DNA of 64,000 nucleotides, from contig CM049306.1 of assembly GCA_026874595.1 (NCBI GenBank), forward strand, positions 15,647,019 through 15,711,018, in the 5' to 3' direction. The DNA comes from Sipunculus nudus (Eukaryota; Annelida; Sipuncula; Golfingiida; Sipunculidae). The notes beneath the pieces were generated by a model. That model saw nothing but the letters and a program-made list of their open reading frames with translations, was not told where the DNA came from and searched no databases. The first letter of the stretch is position 1. Every line of letters begins with the position of its first letter. Below are positions 1 to 12,000 of this stretch, one piece after another. The position numbers were made by a program, and so were the translations under genes.

Positions 1-1056
1 AGCCAGAATAAAAAAAAATCAGATCAGTTCATAGCCTGGTTACCTTCATCATCATCATCATACAAGGTCAGATCTTTAGAAATCCAGGATATAAGTTAAC
101 ACCAAACCTTTTAAGGGGTCCATTGTCCCCCCTCAAATTTGGGAAAGTGAGGCTCGTAGTGAGTCTTGTGTCACATAAACCAGGTCCTCTGGTTCATGTT
201 GCAGTTGGAACAGGTGCAAAGTAATCTGATTAACTTTGGTGTGAATGTGACTAAAATACAGATATTTTTACTGGGGAAATTAAAACATAGTAGGACCACA
301 TGATTTCACCTAACAGGATTTTTGTGGAAACAAGGCAGGTTCATTTGTTAATTCAGATATTCCTGAAATCTTTAATTGGTGTAATAAAATATATTTCTGT
401 GTGAAAAATATTTTATGTGGTCAGAGGTCATAAGACACGTTTTATGCATGTTTGCAGTGTTTTATGTTGTATATGGTTTAATAGAATTTCTTTTTTTTTA
501 AATATTATCATAGTTAATGTTCTCAAATAAATTAACAAAATATAGCAAAATAAAAAAGAGAATTTATTTTCATAAACAAGGCAAAGAAAAAAAAATTCTT
601 AAAGAAACAGCTAAATAAATTGTGATATTGTACATCTGATGTTAGATAATTAACCTTTAATCTATGTCCACTTCTATAAATAACCAATATTTAGAAGGCA
701 TCTTTATTCTCAAATGCATTTTTATTCTCATAACTAAAATACAATAATTAAATGCCAAAATTATCTATAAAACAAGGATATGCATTATAACGTGAATACT
801 TAATACAACAAAAAGGGCAGTTGTACATATAATGATGCATGGGTGTTTGTTTGGTATATATATGTCAGATCGTAGACATTTGACATTTTGATTCCATCTT
901 TCATGCAGTGACTGTATTTGAACTTTTGGTATGCTTATGCTTTTGGTATGGAATTACCGACTCTTTAAGAATATCTACATAATTTTAGCTCAGCTTCACT
1001 GACCATGCTGATTTTTTGTATATAAAATGTTTTTCTCTGGGTTTGGCATATTTTTT
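1..1056. other. AT-rich sequence, nothing recognised
   Basis: I see no exon, no repeat terminus and no palindromic box. A short TCA run lies near 44-61. It may be intergenic or belong to a gene outside the window. Confidence 0.5.
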
Positions 1057-1143
1057 ACTCAGCTCACTATCATAGTAAGTCAACTGAGCTATAGTGATCC
1101 TTTGTTCGTGAGCTGTCCGTCCATTAAACTGGCACATTTAGAA
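1057..1143 (-). mobile_element. A-type (pearl-like) element, isolated ACGG-side terminus
   Basis: On the minus strand this reads as the microsatellite-side end of an A element: GGACGGACAG, AACAAAGGATCACTATAGCTCAG, a short hairpin and GCTGAGTAA. It is separated from the A body (1353 onward) by an AT microsatellite and a piece of another element, so the order is not simple nesting. Confidence 0.65.
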
Positions 1144-1146
1144 TAT

Positions 1147-1199
<53 letters not shown>
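1144..1199. repeat. (AT)n microsatellite
   Basis: Nearly pure AT dinucleotide run. It directly precedes the A2 5' fragment at 1200. Confidence 0.95.
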
Positions 1200-1202
<3 letters not shown>

Positions 1203-1352
1203 GTGGCCCATGGGCCATGACGCTCAGCTGAATTTGAAATACAAGTGAAGCATGTATTAATGATTGATGTTATTATCTTGTGAAATATATTTGTTAAGGA
1301 ACCTTTAACAAAGGGTAGAATGACTCCCTGGGTGCTCGAATTCATGGGTTTT
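1200..1352 (+). mobile_element. A2-type element, hairpin-end fragment
   Basis: Starts with the hairpin GGCCCATGGGCC followed by ATGACGCTCAGCTGAATTTG, and continues as the start of the A2 element at 18073 does (TTGTTAAGGAACCTT, then the GGTAGA region). Its continuation appears to be 5517-6397, beyond the minus-strand A block. Confidence 0.65.
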
Positions 1353-4300
1353 TAGCGCTGGACCTAGAACCTTGTAACTTGGGATTCTGAGAGGTCCATA
1401 AAAAATCTCCTAGGAAACCAGAAATTAGGCCTCTGTTACCCATATCCTTCGAGCTATGGGGCCCAAAGTACCCCCCCCCCCCCCGAAAAGTAACAAATTT
1501 CAGACAAAAACTTCAATATCTCATTAACTACTTGACTAATGGTCATGATTTTTGGCATACATATTGATCATGAGATGTTCCATCAGTTCCTGCAGACTGG
1601 TGGCGCCACCTGTATTTTTCGATTTTTACGAATTTTTTTCTCTATTTTTGAGACCTTTAAGGATGCTGTCATCTGTTAACTTGGCACAAATCATAACGAC
1701 TGGACCTAGAATCTTCATTCTCGACACACTGAGTGACCTATGAAAAGTCTCCATGGAAACCAGAAATTAGGTCTCTGTTACCAATATCCTTCGAGCTATG
1801 TGGCCCCAAAGTACCCCCCAGAAAAGTAAAAAATTTCATACAAAAACTTCAATATCTCAATAACTAAATCACTGATGGTCATGATTTTTGGCATACCTAT
1901 TGATCATGAGATGTTCCATCAGTTCCTGCAGACTGGTGGCGCCACCTGTATTTGATTTCTTACGATTTTTTCCTCTATTTTTGAGACCTTTAAGGATGCT
2001 GTCATCTGTTAACTTGGCACAAATCGTAACGAATGGACCTAGAATCTTTATTCTTGACACACTGAGAGACCTATGAAAAGTCTCCATGGAAATCAGAAAT
2101 TAGGTCTCTGTTACCCATATCCCTCGTGCCATCGGGCCCCAAAGTACCCCCCAGAATAGTCAAAAATTTCATACAAAAACTTCAATATCTCATTAACTAC
2201 ATGGTCATGATTTTCTGCATACATATTGATCATGAGATGTTTTATCAGTTTCTGCAGACTGGTGGCGCCACCTGTATTTTTCAATTTTTACGAATTGTTT
2301 TCTCTATTTTTGAGACCTTTAAAAATGTGAACAGCTGTTAACAGGGCACAAATCATAAAGACTGGACCTAGAATCTTCATTCTTGACACACTGAGAGGTC
2401 CATAAAAAGTCTCCATGGAAACCTGAAATATGGTCTCTGTTACCCATATCCTTTGAGCTGTGGGGGGGGGGGGGGAGGGCTCCCAATTACCCCCCCAGAA
2501 TAATGGAAAATTTGATACAAAAGCTGAAGTATCTGAACAACTATTGCAGAGATCATCATAATTGTTTGCATGGATATTGATCATGGAGTGTTTCATCAGT
2601 TTCTGCAGACTGGTGGCGCCACCTGTATTTGTTCGGTTTTTTTTAACGAATTTTTTCTCTATTTTTGAGACCTTTTAAGATATGAACATCTGTTAACAGG
2701 GCACAGATCATAACAACTGGACCAAGAATCTTCATTCTTGACACACAGGGAGACCCATGAAAAGTCTCCATGGAAACCTGAAATAAGGTCTCTGTTACCC
2801 ATATTCTTTAAGCTGTATGGCTCCAAAATACCCCTCCCCCCCCCCCCCCCCGCAGAATAATGGAAAATTTGGTACAAAAAATGCAGTATCTCAATTACTA
2901 CAACACTGATGGTCATGAGTTTCTGCATACGTATTGATCATGAGCTGTTCCATCAATTTTTGCAGACCGGGTGCGCCACCTCTATTTTTTTCAAATTTTT
3001 ACGAATTTTTTTCTCTTTTTTTTTTGGAGACCTTTAAAGATGTGGTTATCTGTAAACAGGGTACAAATTGCAACAACTGGACCTAGAATCTTCATTCTTG
3101 TCATGCAAGGAGGCCCATGAAAAGTGCCTGTGGAAACTTGAAATTAGGTCTCTGTTACCCATATCCTTCTAGCTAAAGGACTCCGAAGTATCCCTCAGAA
3201 TAATGGACAATTTGATACACAAGCTAAAGTATCTGAACAACTAATGCTGAGATCACCATGGTTCTTTGCATGGATATTGACCTAAGTGTTTTTATTAGTT
3301 TCTGCAGACTGGTGGAGCCACCTGTATTTTTGTATCTGCCAAAACGAAGTTTTGCGGATATTATGTTTTTGACCGGGTTCCTCTGCCGCCGCTGCGTTCG
3401 TTTCCAGAGAACTCCTTTGAGACTAATGGACCGATTTTTCCGAAACTTACACCAATTATCGGGTCGCATGTGAACTGGTGCCTAACCAATTTGCGTTGAC
3501 CTCTGACCTTTCCTCTCTGCCAAGCATCCATTTGGGCGTCTGTTTCTACACATAAATCCTCATATCTTGGGAACTGTTTGACCGATCAGGAAATAAAATT
3601 TATACAAATGTAGCCCTTGGATAGCTTTATAGCATACACAAAAAATGGTGGCGCCACCTGTAACCATGTTTGCACAGTGTCCATCTGATCATCTGCCTTG
3701 GGTTGAAATCACTCATATCTCTGCAGTGATGCATGCGTATACATCCTGGATAGCTTTCTTGATTTTATGACAGGTGGCGCCACCTACATTCACTTCACGC
3801 TGATGACATCCAAGCTCATATCTCGGGAACCGTTTGACTGATTGAGCAAAAATTTTGCATGTGTATAGATCTCACATAGCTCTTTATCATACGCAAAACT
3901 TGTGGCGCCACCCGCAACAATTTTTGCACAGCGTCCGTATGTTTGTCTGCCGTGGGATAATGTCACTCATATCTCGGCAGTGGTTTGACATATCTGCCTA
4001 AGAGTTTGCAGTTTTATACATCCATGATAGCTTTCTTGATTTTATGACAGTTGGCGCCACCTACATTCACGTTCACGCTGCAGACATCCAAGCTCTTATC
4101 TCGGGAATCGTTTGACCGATCAGGAAATAAAATTTATACAAATGTAGCCCTTGGATAGCTTTATAATATACACAAAAATGGTGGCGTCACCTGTAACCAT
4201 GTTTGCAAGGTGTCCATCTTTTTGTTTGCTGTGGGATAATGTCACTCAAATCTCGGCAGTGGTTTGACATATCTGCTTAAAATTTGGCAGGTTTATACAT

Positions 4301-5515
4301 CCTGGACAACTTTCTTGATTTTATGACAGGTGGCGCCACCTACATTCTAGTTAATGCTGCACACATCCAAGCTCATATCTCAGGAACCATTTGACCGATT
4401 GGGCCAAAATTGTGCATGTGTTTAGATCTCACATAGGTCTTTATCATACACAAAACTGGAGGGGCCACCTGCAACTATTTTTGCACAGCGTCTGTCTGTT
4501 TGTCTGCCATGGGATAATGTCACTCATTTCTCTGTAGTGATTTGACATAACTCCTCAAAATGTTGCAGGTTTATACATCCTGGACAGCTTTCTTGAATTT
4601 ATGACAGGTGGCGCCACCTACATTCTAGTTTACGCTGCAGACATCCAAGCTCATATCTCGGGAACTGTTTGAACGATTGGGCCAAAATTTTGCATGTGTA
4701 TAGATCTCACATAGGTCTTTTTCATACACAAAACTGGAGGGGCCACCTGCAACCATTTTTGCACATTTTGCACAGCGTCTGTCTGTTTGTCTGCCAAGGC
4801 CTAAAATCACTCATTTCTCTGTAGTGGTTTGACATATCTGCCTAAAATTTTGCAGGTTTATACATCCTGGACAGCTTTCTTGATTTTGTGACAGGTGGCG
4901 CCACCTAATTCTAGTTAACGCTTCACAAATCCAAGCTCATATTTCAGGAACCATTTGACTGATTGGGCCAAAATTGTGCATGTGTTTAGATCTCACATAG
5001 GTCTTTATCATACACAAAACTGGTGGCGCCACCTGCAACTATTTTTGCACTGCGTTTGTCGTTTTGTCTGCCGTGGACTAAAATCACTCATATACATGTA
5101 GTGGTTTGACTTTTCTGCCTAAAATTTCGCATATGTATACAACTTGGACAGCTTTCTGGATTTGTGGTAGGTGGCACAACCTACATACACATTTAGGCTG
5201 CAGACATTCATGCTAATATGCAACATACCTCACTCTATTTCCCCTTGCCACTCAATCCAAGCCTCACTTCACCCGTTCCACTGTGATTTTGGCGGATACA
5301 CAAAGTCACTTGTCGGCTACCCATATTCTAGTTTTTAAAGTTTACACATTTTTTCTCTATTTTTGAGATATAAAAATACAGCTTTATCTTGGCCTGTTGG
5401 TTAATCTGTTTGATGCTTCAGTTGAATGAGTATATACTACCATTCTGATGATAAAATTTCCTTTTGCGAATCTCTTCCCAGTCAGCTGAGCGTCATGACC
5501 CATGGGTCACTTGTT
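1353..5515 (-). mobile_element. A-type pearl-like element with six ~340-bp tandem units
   Basis: On the minus strand it begins at about 5514 with the hairpin ACCCATGGGT and GCTCAGCTGA, matching the intronic copy at 37772. Core units follow, each with the palindromic box, at 1601, 1937, 2262, 2613, 2970 (mutated) and 3313 (mutated). The spacing is 325-357 bp. Each unit carries a C/G homopolymer of variable length (14 C at 1471-1484, 14 G at 2462-2475, 16 C at 2836-2851). A C-type element is inserted at 3331-5331. There is no coding capacity; it is non-autonomous. Confidence 0.8.
3331..5331 (-). mobile_element. C-type hairpin element nested in the A element
   Basis: The right end reads on the minus strand CTAG, a degenerate hairpin around TAGCCGACAAGTGACT, then GTATCCGCCAAAA. 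The left end reads GTTTTGGCAGATACA. The host A sequence on both sides is a T-run (TATTTTT / TTTTTAAAG), so the insertion point is clear. Inside, the palindromic box recurs at alternating spacings near 127 and 150 bp (3648, 3774, 3902, 4052, 4329, 4608, 4894, 5023, plus decayed copies), a dimeric unit of about 280 bp. Confidence 0.82.
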
Positions 5516-5516
5516 T

Positions 5517-6397
5517 AACCATAGTCCTTAGAAAATAGGCAACAATGACCTGTGACTTTATTTAAGCTTTCCAAGAGGAGCTCCTTACATGATTAAATAG
5601 TTTCTATGTCAATCTGCTATGCCTTGTGTCCATCTGACTTATAGGGTACTGAAATCATGTCCTTTCATGCATGTATACAGTTCACAATATATAGTTCACA
5701 GTGACCTTATTTTGGATGTCAGAGACATTGCAATGACCTCTTAAGAAAGACATTTCTAGATCCAACACTTAAGATTTGTACCCTTTCTGACTTTTTGAGT
5801 GCTCAAAATTAGTTTTTTTTTCTCTGGGCGTAGCTTACAGAATATAGGACACAGTGACCTTATTTCAGAAATCAAAGGAGACTTGCCTAAGGCTTCCTTG
5901 GATATTCCATTAGAAGATTCTTGGGCTATCGGATACAATTTGTGTCCCCTCTGACCCACTGGGTACTCAAAGACATGTTTTCTGCCCGTAGTTCGCAAGA
6001 TATAGGTCACTATGCCCTTATTTCATGTTTCAAAGGAAATTGGCCTATAGAACCCTTCTGGATGTATAGTTAGAAGTTTCTATGTCTAACGGTTACGATT
6101 GGTGTTTTATTAACAACTGCTTCATTTGAAAGTATCACAAGAGAAAAAATACAGGTGGCGCCACCAGTCTTCAGGAACTGATGAAACACTCCATGATCAA
6201 GATGTATAAAAAGAATCATGGCAATCAAAGCATTCAGATTCTGGAGCTTTTGTATCAAATTTTAATTATTCTGGCAGGGGGTACTAACGAGCCTAATAGC
6301 TTTAAGGATATAGGTCAAACATATAGGATTCGATTTGTGCCCTGTAAAAGGACGAAGGACAAAGAGTGATCGCTGACTGAAGGTCTTCTGAGCTGAA
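5517..6397 (+). mobile_element. A2-type element, body and ACGG-side end
   Basis: Degenerate short units with the phrases TAGGTCAC, TGACCTTATTTC and GTTTCTAGG, one palindromic box at 6154, and an end reading GGACAAAGAGTGATCGCT. About 12 bases that form the left arm of the end hairpin in other copies are missing. The 5' part is likely 1200-1352. Confidence 0.6.
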
Positions 6398-6439
6398 AAA
6401 AAAATGAGTATGTATTGCATTTGCTAACATTTTACAAAA

Positions 6440-6474
6440 GTCAGCTGAGCTTGTGACCCATGGGTCCCTTGTTT
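6440..6474 (-). mobile_element. A-type hairpin terminus, minus strand
   Basis: On the minus strand it reads ACAAGGGACCCATGGGTCAC and then AAGCTCAGCTGAC. Only the end is recognisable; it abuts the A2 end at 6397, so the rest is deleted. Confidence 0.55.
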
Positions 6475-8030
6475 TCTGTTTTTGGGCTATTAAAGGTCAA
6501 ATCAACCAAAATGTATAAGTTTTGTGAACCCCATAACTTTTAAAGTATCTATACCTTCTTATCAGATGATGTAAAACAAAATGTTGATCATAGCCAGGGT
6601 CTTCAAGATCAGAGCAACTGAATTATAGTTAATCATATTTAGGATTTCTTGAGAACCTGATAACTTAGAAAGTATTGCATAATTCCCCCCTCAAGTATGA
6701 AGCGCAAGTTGTTTAAGCGTGGTTGACGACAATAAAAATTATGACCTTGCCCTTGATCTTCATTGTCCACTCTGAGGATTTTGTGATTATTATGATCCTG
6801 TAATGTTTGAAGCGCCGCATATTTATTCTTAACATTTGACACCCCAGTTGTTTCCACCATGTTCTCGGATGAGATCAGAAACTTGACCTTGATCTTCAAG
6901 GACAAATATACAGAATTATTTGATGGTTATGCTACATATTTTTTTCTTCAAATTTGACAGACAAAAAATGTTTCCTTCTGCTATATTCTCGGAGGAGTTT
7001 GAAAACTGGAGAGCAAGATCATTAAGACGATGTATGCAGAAATTTAGTATAAGTGTGAACCCTATAACTTTGAAGTACAGAAGATTTTCCCCTCATATTT
7101 GGCACACATGTTGTTTCCATGATGCTTTTTGACAAGGCAAAAAATTGTAACCTTCATCTTCAAATCAGCTGAATTTTAGTTCATCATCTCTTCAGGAATC
7201 CTTGTGAATGTGAAATTTTATATTTTATCCTCAAATTTGACAGACAAAAAAATGTTTCAACAACTTCACAGCAGAGTTTGAAAAATGGTGACCTTGAACA
7301 ACTTTTCTTTTACAACCTGTATAGACCGACAGATTTCTCTCATATTGTGCACATCCATAGATATGGATCATAGAATGAAAACTAAAATGGTTGACCCTGA
7401 TGTCACAGACCCATATCATTGAAAAGCTTGTTGATGCATTTTAAGCAAAACTTAGCATTCCAAACCTTTTATCTTTCATTGACATATTGCCTACCAAAAG
7501 TGGAAGAATCCTGTTGATGTTCAGTTCACAAGGCCAGAGGTCAAAGTCCCTTGACCATGACCTTCAAGTTCTGCAGAAATATATGATATTTGTTGATCCG
7601 ATTTCTTTAAAGTACTTCATACCATTCCCTCAAATTTGCTACATAAATTGTTTTAACCAAGGTCTTTGAGGAGTTTGAAAACTGGTGATTGTGACCTTGA
7701 TCTTCATGGTCTGATCTGTAAGGTGTCAATAGATGCTTCAGAAGGAGGGGCCTGTTTCAAAGGGAGTATGGCCAAAGACTTGGGATATGTACGGCATCTT
7801 TGATGCCAGAAATATTTAGTTTTCAGTGTAACCAGAATAACCAGAAACTTTCTTTTTCTTCTTTTTCAGGATTTACCATTATTAAGGATATATATCCATG
7901 CCTGGGATCATATCGTTGATACATTATTTGTAGGATTTGCCAGTTAACATTTTATTTTCAAAACAAGAATAAGAATATATCTGGCAGGAACCAGTTCCGG
8001 TTATTTTCACAAAACCTCAAAGGTGTTCTG

Positions 8031-8033
<3 letters not shown>
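6475..8033. repeat. Degenerate interspersed repeats with GACCTTGA phrases
   Basis: The phrases GTGACCTTGATCTTCA, AAATTTGACAGACAAAAAATG and GAGTTTGAAAACTGG recur at roughly 200-300 bp. This suggests old tandem core units of another element family. I found no clear termini. No coding exon recognised. Confidence 0.4.
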
Positions 8034-8105
<72 letters not shown>

Positions 8106-8112
8106 AGAGAGT
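8034..8112. repeat. Compound (AT)n-(AG)n microsatellite
   Basis: An AT run followed directly by an AG run, with one interruption at about 8100. The predicted small proteins across it are translation of the microsatellite and are not genes. Confidence 0.95.
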
Positions 8113-8290
8113 AACTCTCCGGTGTAAAGTGCTTTATTGCCTTCAGACAAGGCCAGAGCGATATAACACTGAAGAAAAACAACACTGAAAATTCACTACA
8201 GGCTGTTTCAGGAGTTGCGACCCGATCCTCAGGTGAATGTTGTTTAAACACAGACCAGAATGTTGTTAGTTACACAGACCAGTTGTAATT
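8113..8290 (-). mobile_element. Possible retroelement relic with hammerhead-like core
   Basis: On the minus strand the sequence contains CTGAGGA (8226-8232) and, 16 bases on, GAAAC (8205-8209), followed by AGCCTGTAGTGAA and AAGGCAATAAAGCAC. From memory, such phrases resemble the ribozyme-bearing terminal repeats of Penelope-like elements and related retroposons. Stem II is not canonical, so the ribozyme is probably decayed or the resemblance is partial. No reverse transcriptase is visible. Confidence 0.35.
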
Positions 8291-8381
8291 TTTGAGTCAC
8301 TGGCGTACTTTTCATGGTAGCTGTTACTTTATTTGTAAATCACAAACAAGTTAACAATTATATGTGTAAAATATGTTTTTT

Positions 8382-8420
8382 GCAAGGGACCCATGGGTCA
8401 TGATGCTCAGTTGAAAAGCA
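8382..8420 (+). mobile_element. A-type hairpin terminus
   Basis: Reads CAAGGGACCCATGGGTCATG then ATGCTCAGTTGA. The sequence after it has no recognised units or opposite end, so the element length is unknown. Confidence 0.55.
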
Positions 8421-9198
8421 TGATGACATGATACAATGGGTTAACATTCACGACTCATATTTTTAAAAGGGAATGTTTCACTCGAGAAGATGGAAGTTTA
8501 CAAAATGTTTGTATTGACTTTTTTTTAATCCGGAAAAAGAAAGAAAACTTATCTCCCTAATCTTCATAACTCCCTTGGAATAAATTGAATTCTGGACAAC
8601 ACTAAGGAAATGGCAGTTCAGTCATTTTGACTATAAGTATGTGTTTGGAAGACTATATTTTACGGCTGCTGTATCTACAAATAATGGTATGGTTACCACT
8701 TTTGACACATGTTTGGCAGTTGCCATCATGCCATATTGATTTTTTAAGGGGGGGGGGGGCAAAGTAACCCAAGTTACAGTGTATATGATAAAATCTGCGA
8801 AAGGAACTCGAATTCAAAATTAGGTTTGTATATCCCCATTTTAACAGACAGATATACAGCCAAAAGACATATATGTTGATCTCCAGTGCTCACGTGGGGT
8901 GCAGTAACCGGACTTATAAATAAGTAATGATAGATGCTTTATTGGTATTAAGCTGCACTGATTTTACTTTTGGAAATTTTCAAAACATTCAAACCAGATG
9001 TGTAACATATATTGATATAATAAAACCAGTTGTTAATAGAAGTTTGTACTACAGCCTATGATATTGCTCAGAACTAATCCTGTCAACTTTTTTTTAAATT
9101 CCTGGTATGAGAAACCCCCTAAAAGTCTGTGTCATAAACTCGGCAGGTCACGTGTTTTCAAAGCAAAAACACTGGGTTATATAAGAAATTCCTATGCT
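8421..9198. other. Unassigned sequence after A terminus
   Basis: Contains a 12-base G run (8748-8759). It could be the body of an A-like element without palindromic boxes. No coding exon seen. Confidence 0.3.
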
Positions 9199-9406
9199 AA
9201 GGAGGTTATGTTTTGCTAGTGTTGGTATGTTTGTCTGTTTGTTTGTCAGCATAATTACTCGAAATTTATTAACGGGTTTTGATGAAATCTTCAGGATAGT
9301 TCGGCAATGATACAAGGATCAATTTATTATAATTTTTTCTTACAGTGTCATATGGGGGTAATGAGCTGCCTTGGTGGAGGTCTTTGCTCTCTCAGTGCTT
9401 TTCTAG
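9199..9406. mobile_element. Short HINE-like interspersed element
   Basis: Begins AAGGAGGTTATG, passes through TTTGATGAAATCTTCAGGA and ends with CTTGGTGGAGGTCTTTGCTC, TCTCAGTGC and CTAG. From memory, this resembles a short repeat widespread in marine invertebrates. The CTAG end after a short stem fits the hairpin elements elsewhere in this window. Confidence 0.5.
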
Positions 9407-9684
9407 TTGCAGTTGAATTTAATGCTGAAGACAAAATAACTAATATCTGCATCATCAGTGATAAAATAAATAGATGCCACTGACAGAACTAGAAATATTA
9501 TGCCTTGTTATCGTATCACCCTTTGAAATAGACCCCTTGGTTAGACCCATATCTTCATAGGTTGCAGAAGTAGTCTTATTAAACTGGTACAGCTGTCTGG
9601 GTGCAATTATGACCTTGCTAATCTTGCTAATGTATGGCTGATACCTGTGGACAACATTTAAAAAGAAATCTGCGCAATATTTTT
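9407..9684. other. No feature recognised
   Basis: A 94-residue minus-strand reading frame crosses here. It runs into a repeat end and has no recognisable domain, so I do not call it a gene. Confidence 0.4.
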
Positions 9685-11630
9685 TTAGCGAACCTGTGAG
9701 CTTATGCGATGATGTGGCGTCGTCCGTACGTAAACTCATACTATCTCAAAAATGACAGGAGCTAGTATCACCAAATTTTATGCAAAAGAATCAGTCATTT
9801 AAAGAATTCTGTCGGATTTTGCTTATTTTTTCTATCTGCATGTACTTAGATTTTATAGGGTTAAGGGTAAAAAAATCTTTAAAAATCTTCTCCGTAACTG
9901 TTCAGCCGAGTTAGAAGAAGCTGAACTAGGAATTTTGACGGAAAAAGCATACTCAATTTACGGTATCAGAAACGGCGGGAGCTATCATCACCAAATGCTA
10001 TGCAAATGTTTCATATTTAAAATTGAGGTATTAGTGGCGCCACCTGCATTAACCTTTTTTGTACGTGGGTCATCGGTCATCAGTACATTAATCCATAATT
10101 TCTCAGAAATATCAGGAGCTAGCATCTCAAAATCTCCAGCAAAAGTCAGGTCAATATCAAATGTTGTGGGATTGGGGGTTTTAGTGGCTCCACCAGCATC
10201 AACCTTTTACGGGGAAAAGCTTGAAAACCTTTGAAAATCTTTTTCTCCAAAATTATTTATCTAGATTGTTAAATATTTCACAGAAATTATCCGAGAGACG
10301 AGCTCTCTCATGTTTAATTAAATGTTTTGGTCGAGTTACAGGAATTTGCACTTAGTCATGTCATTTGGCCAAGTAAGCATAATAACATAACAATCTCAGA
10401 AACGACAGGGACAAGCATTACCACCAAGATTTGTGAAAATGTTTGTCACGATTTATATTCGAAATTGAGATTTTTGCGGCGCCAACTTCATCGACTTTTA
10501 CGGGCAAAAACCTCGTAATTTTAGCCTCTTTCAGCTTACAAATTTTTTATGATGAAATGGTTTAATTTTTCATAAGAATTATTCTAGGGTAGGGTGCTTT
10601 TAATTGTATAAGAAAAGATTTGGATTATTGATTTTTTGGTAGAGTCATAGAAAGCTGAAGTTGGTCTTGCGGCCTTTAGTAAGCCTATTTCAAACTGAGT
10701 GCTGCAATAGTCTTCTTTTGCAAAACTGTTGTTTTAACTTCTGTGACACTGCACACAAAAAAATATTCTTAGGTGGCTTTTGTTCAAGTTTAATGAAATG
10801 ATTTTGGCAGAATATAAAAATCTTATGAATATGCAGAATATGTATAAACAGATTTGGCAAAATGCAAAATTTTATCTGTATCTATAAATAGCTTGGTAGA
10901 CTTCCAACTGTATCAGATTTTGCAACAAGTCAAGAGTTCACTCCGTGCAGTAGCTGCAGCTCTGGCACCTGACTCAAGAGAAGTTTGATGTATCTGCCTG
11001 AAATTTTGGCCTCTCCATGCATCTTTGATGGCTTAAGCGTACACATCGACTGATGTCACCACCTACAATGATTTTTGCAGTTAATGTACCTGCTTATTTC
11101 TCAGGAGAGATGATATATCAACCTGAAATTGTGCATATCAATACATATCGGAAAGCTTCGTTGTATACAAGACTGGTGGCGCCACCTACAATAATTTTTG
11201 CACAGTGTATTCTTCTGCTTATTTTACAGGAGTGATTTGACATATCAGCCTGAAATTATGCATGCCGATATATCTTTGATAGTTTTGTGTATAAAAAGCT
11301 TTGTGCCGCCGACAACAATTGTTTTTGGGTTTCATGCATCTTTGAAAATAGCCAAAATTGGTTCGAAGTATCTGCCTGAAATGTTGCATGTCCTTCACAC
11401 CTTCGATAGCTTTCTTTTACACAAGACTGGTGGGGCCACCTATATCCATGCATGTATATCAGGAGTGACGTTTGTGTAAATGGTGCTTATTCTCGGGTTC
11501 AAAATGTTTAGTACTTGCATTGTACATATACACGTCACACGTGTACTTGAAAAGTAATGGTTCAGCATTGAAGCATTATATCAGATTTATATCCCTTTGC
11601 ACAGGTTTGCGTTAGGCCTGTAGTTTTTGT
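9685..11630 (-). mobile_element. D-type hairpin element
   Basis: The left edge is, on the minus strand, the microsatellite-side end: GACGCCACATCATCGCATAA, GCTCACAGGTTCGC and TAA. The right edge is the hairpin side, where CTACAGGCCTAACGC and AAACCTGTGCA show partial loss of the first hairpin arm. The subterminal motif GCGAACCTGTG recurs inverted. Internal boxes lie at 10033 (one base off) and 11175 (exact). It shares body sequence with 20884-25004 and 33008-35215. Confidence 0.7.
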
Positions 11631-11962
11631 TTTAGTTCTATAACGCAGCTTGTTTCCAGTATGACTGAACTGGGGTGAAATGTGTAAAATGAATTACAGG
11701 TGCCCCAAATATCTTCTATTTAGCCCCTTCAGACATTCTAATTTTCAGAATATTTAATCCTTTCTTGAGATTTCCAATATTTTGTGTGATTTTAATCTAA
11801 AATGGACCTATTAAATATGTAAGCTTTTGAAGTTTGATATATATGAAAAAACTCATTGAATATCCAGATAGCTGCAGAAAATGAAAATGATAACTTTAAA
11901 ATAGGCCCTTTCTGATAGTGGACATCTGTTCAATAGAGATAATTCCTTGAATTTTTTTTTAA
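11631..11962. other. No feature recognised
   Basis: AT-rich sequence between a D element and an A-type terminus. No exon or repeat unit seen. Confidence 0.4.
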
Positions 11963-12000
11963 CTAGGAACCCATGGGTCTCGATGCTCAGCTGAATTTGT
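11963..12000 (+). mobile_element. A-type hairpin terminus
   Basis: Reads CTAGGAACCCATGGGTCTCG then ATGCTCAGCTGAATTTG. The opposite end was not found; the element may have been cut by later rearrangement. Confidence 0.55.

Noticed and set aside
1124-1345. 73-codon frame with a run of Tyr-Ile repeats
   Set aside because: It is translation of the AT microsatellite.
7958-8251. 97-codon frame with Ser-Leu and Tyr-Ile runs
   Set aside because: It is translation of the AG/AT microsatellite and the retroelement-like flank.
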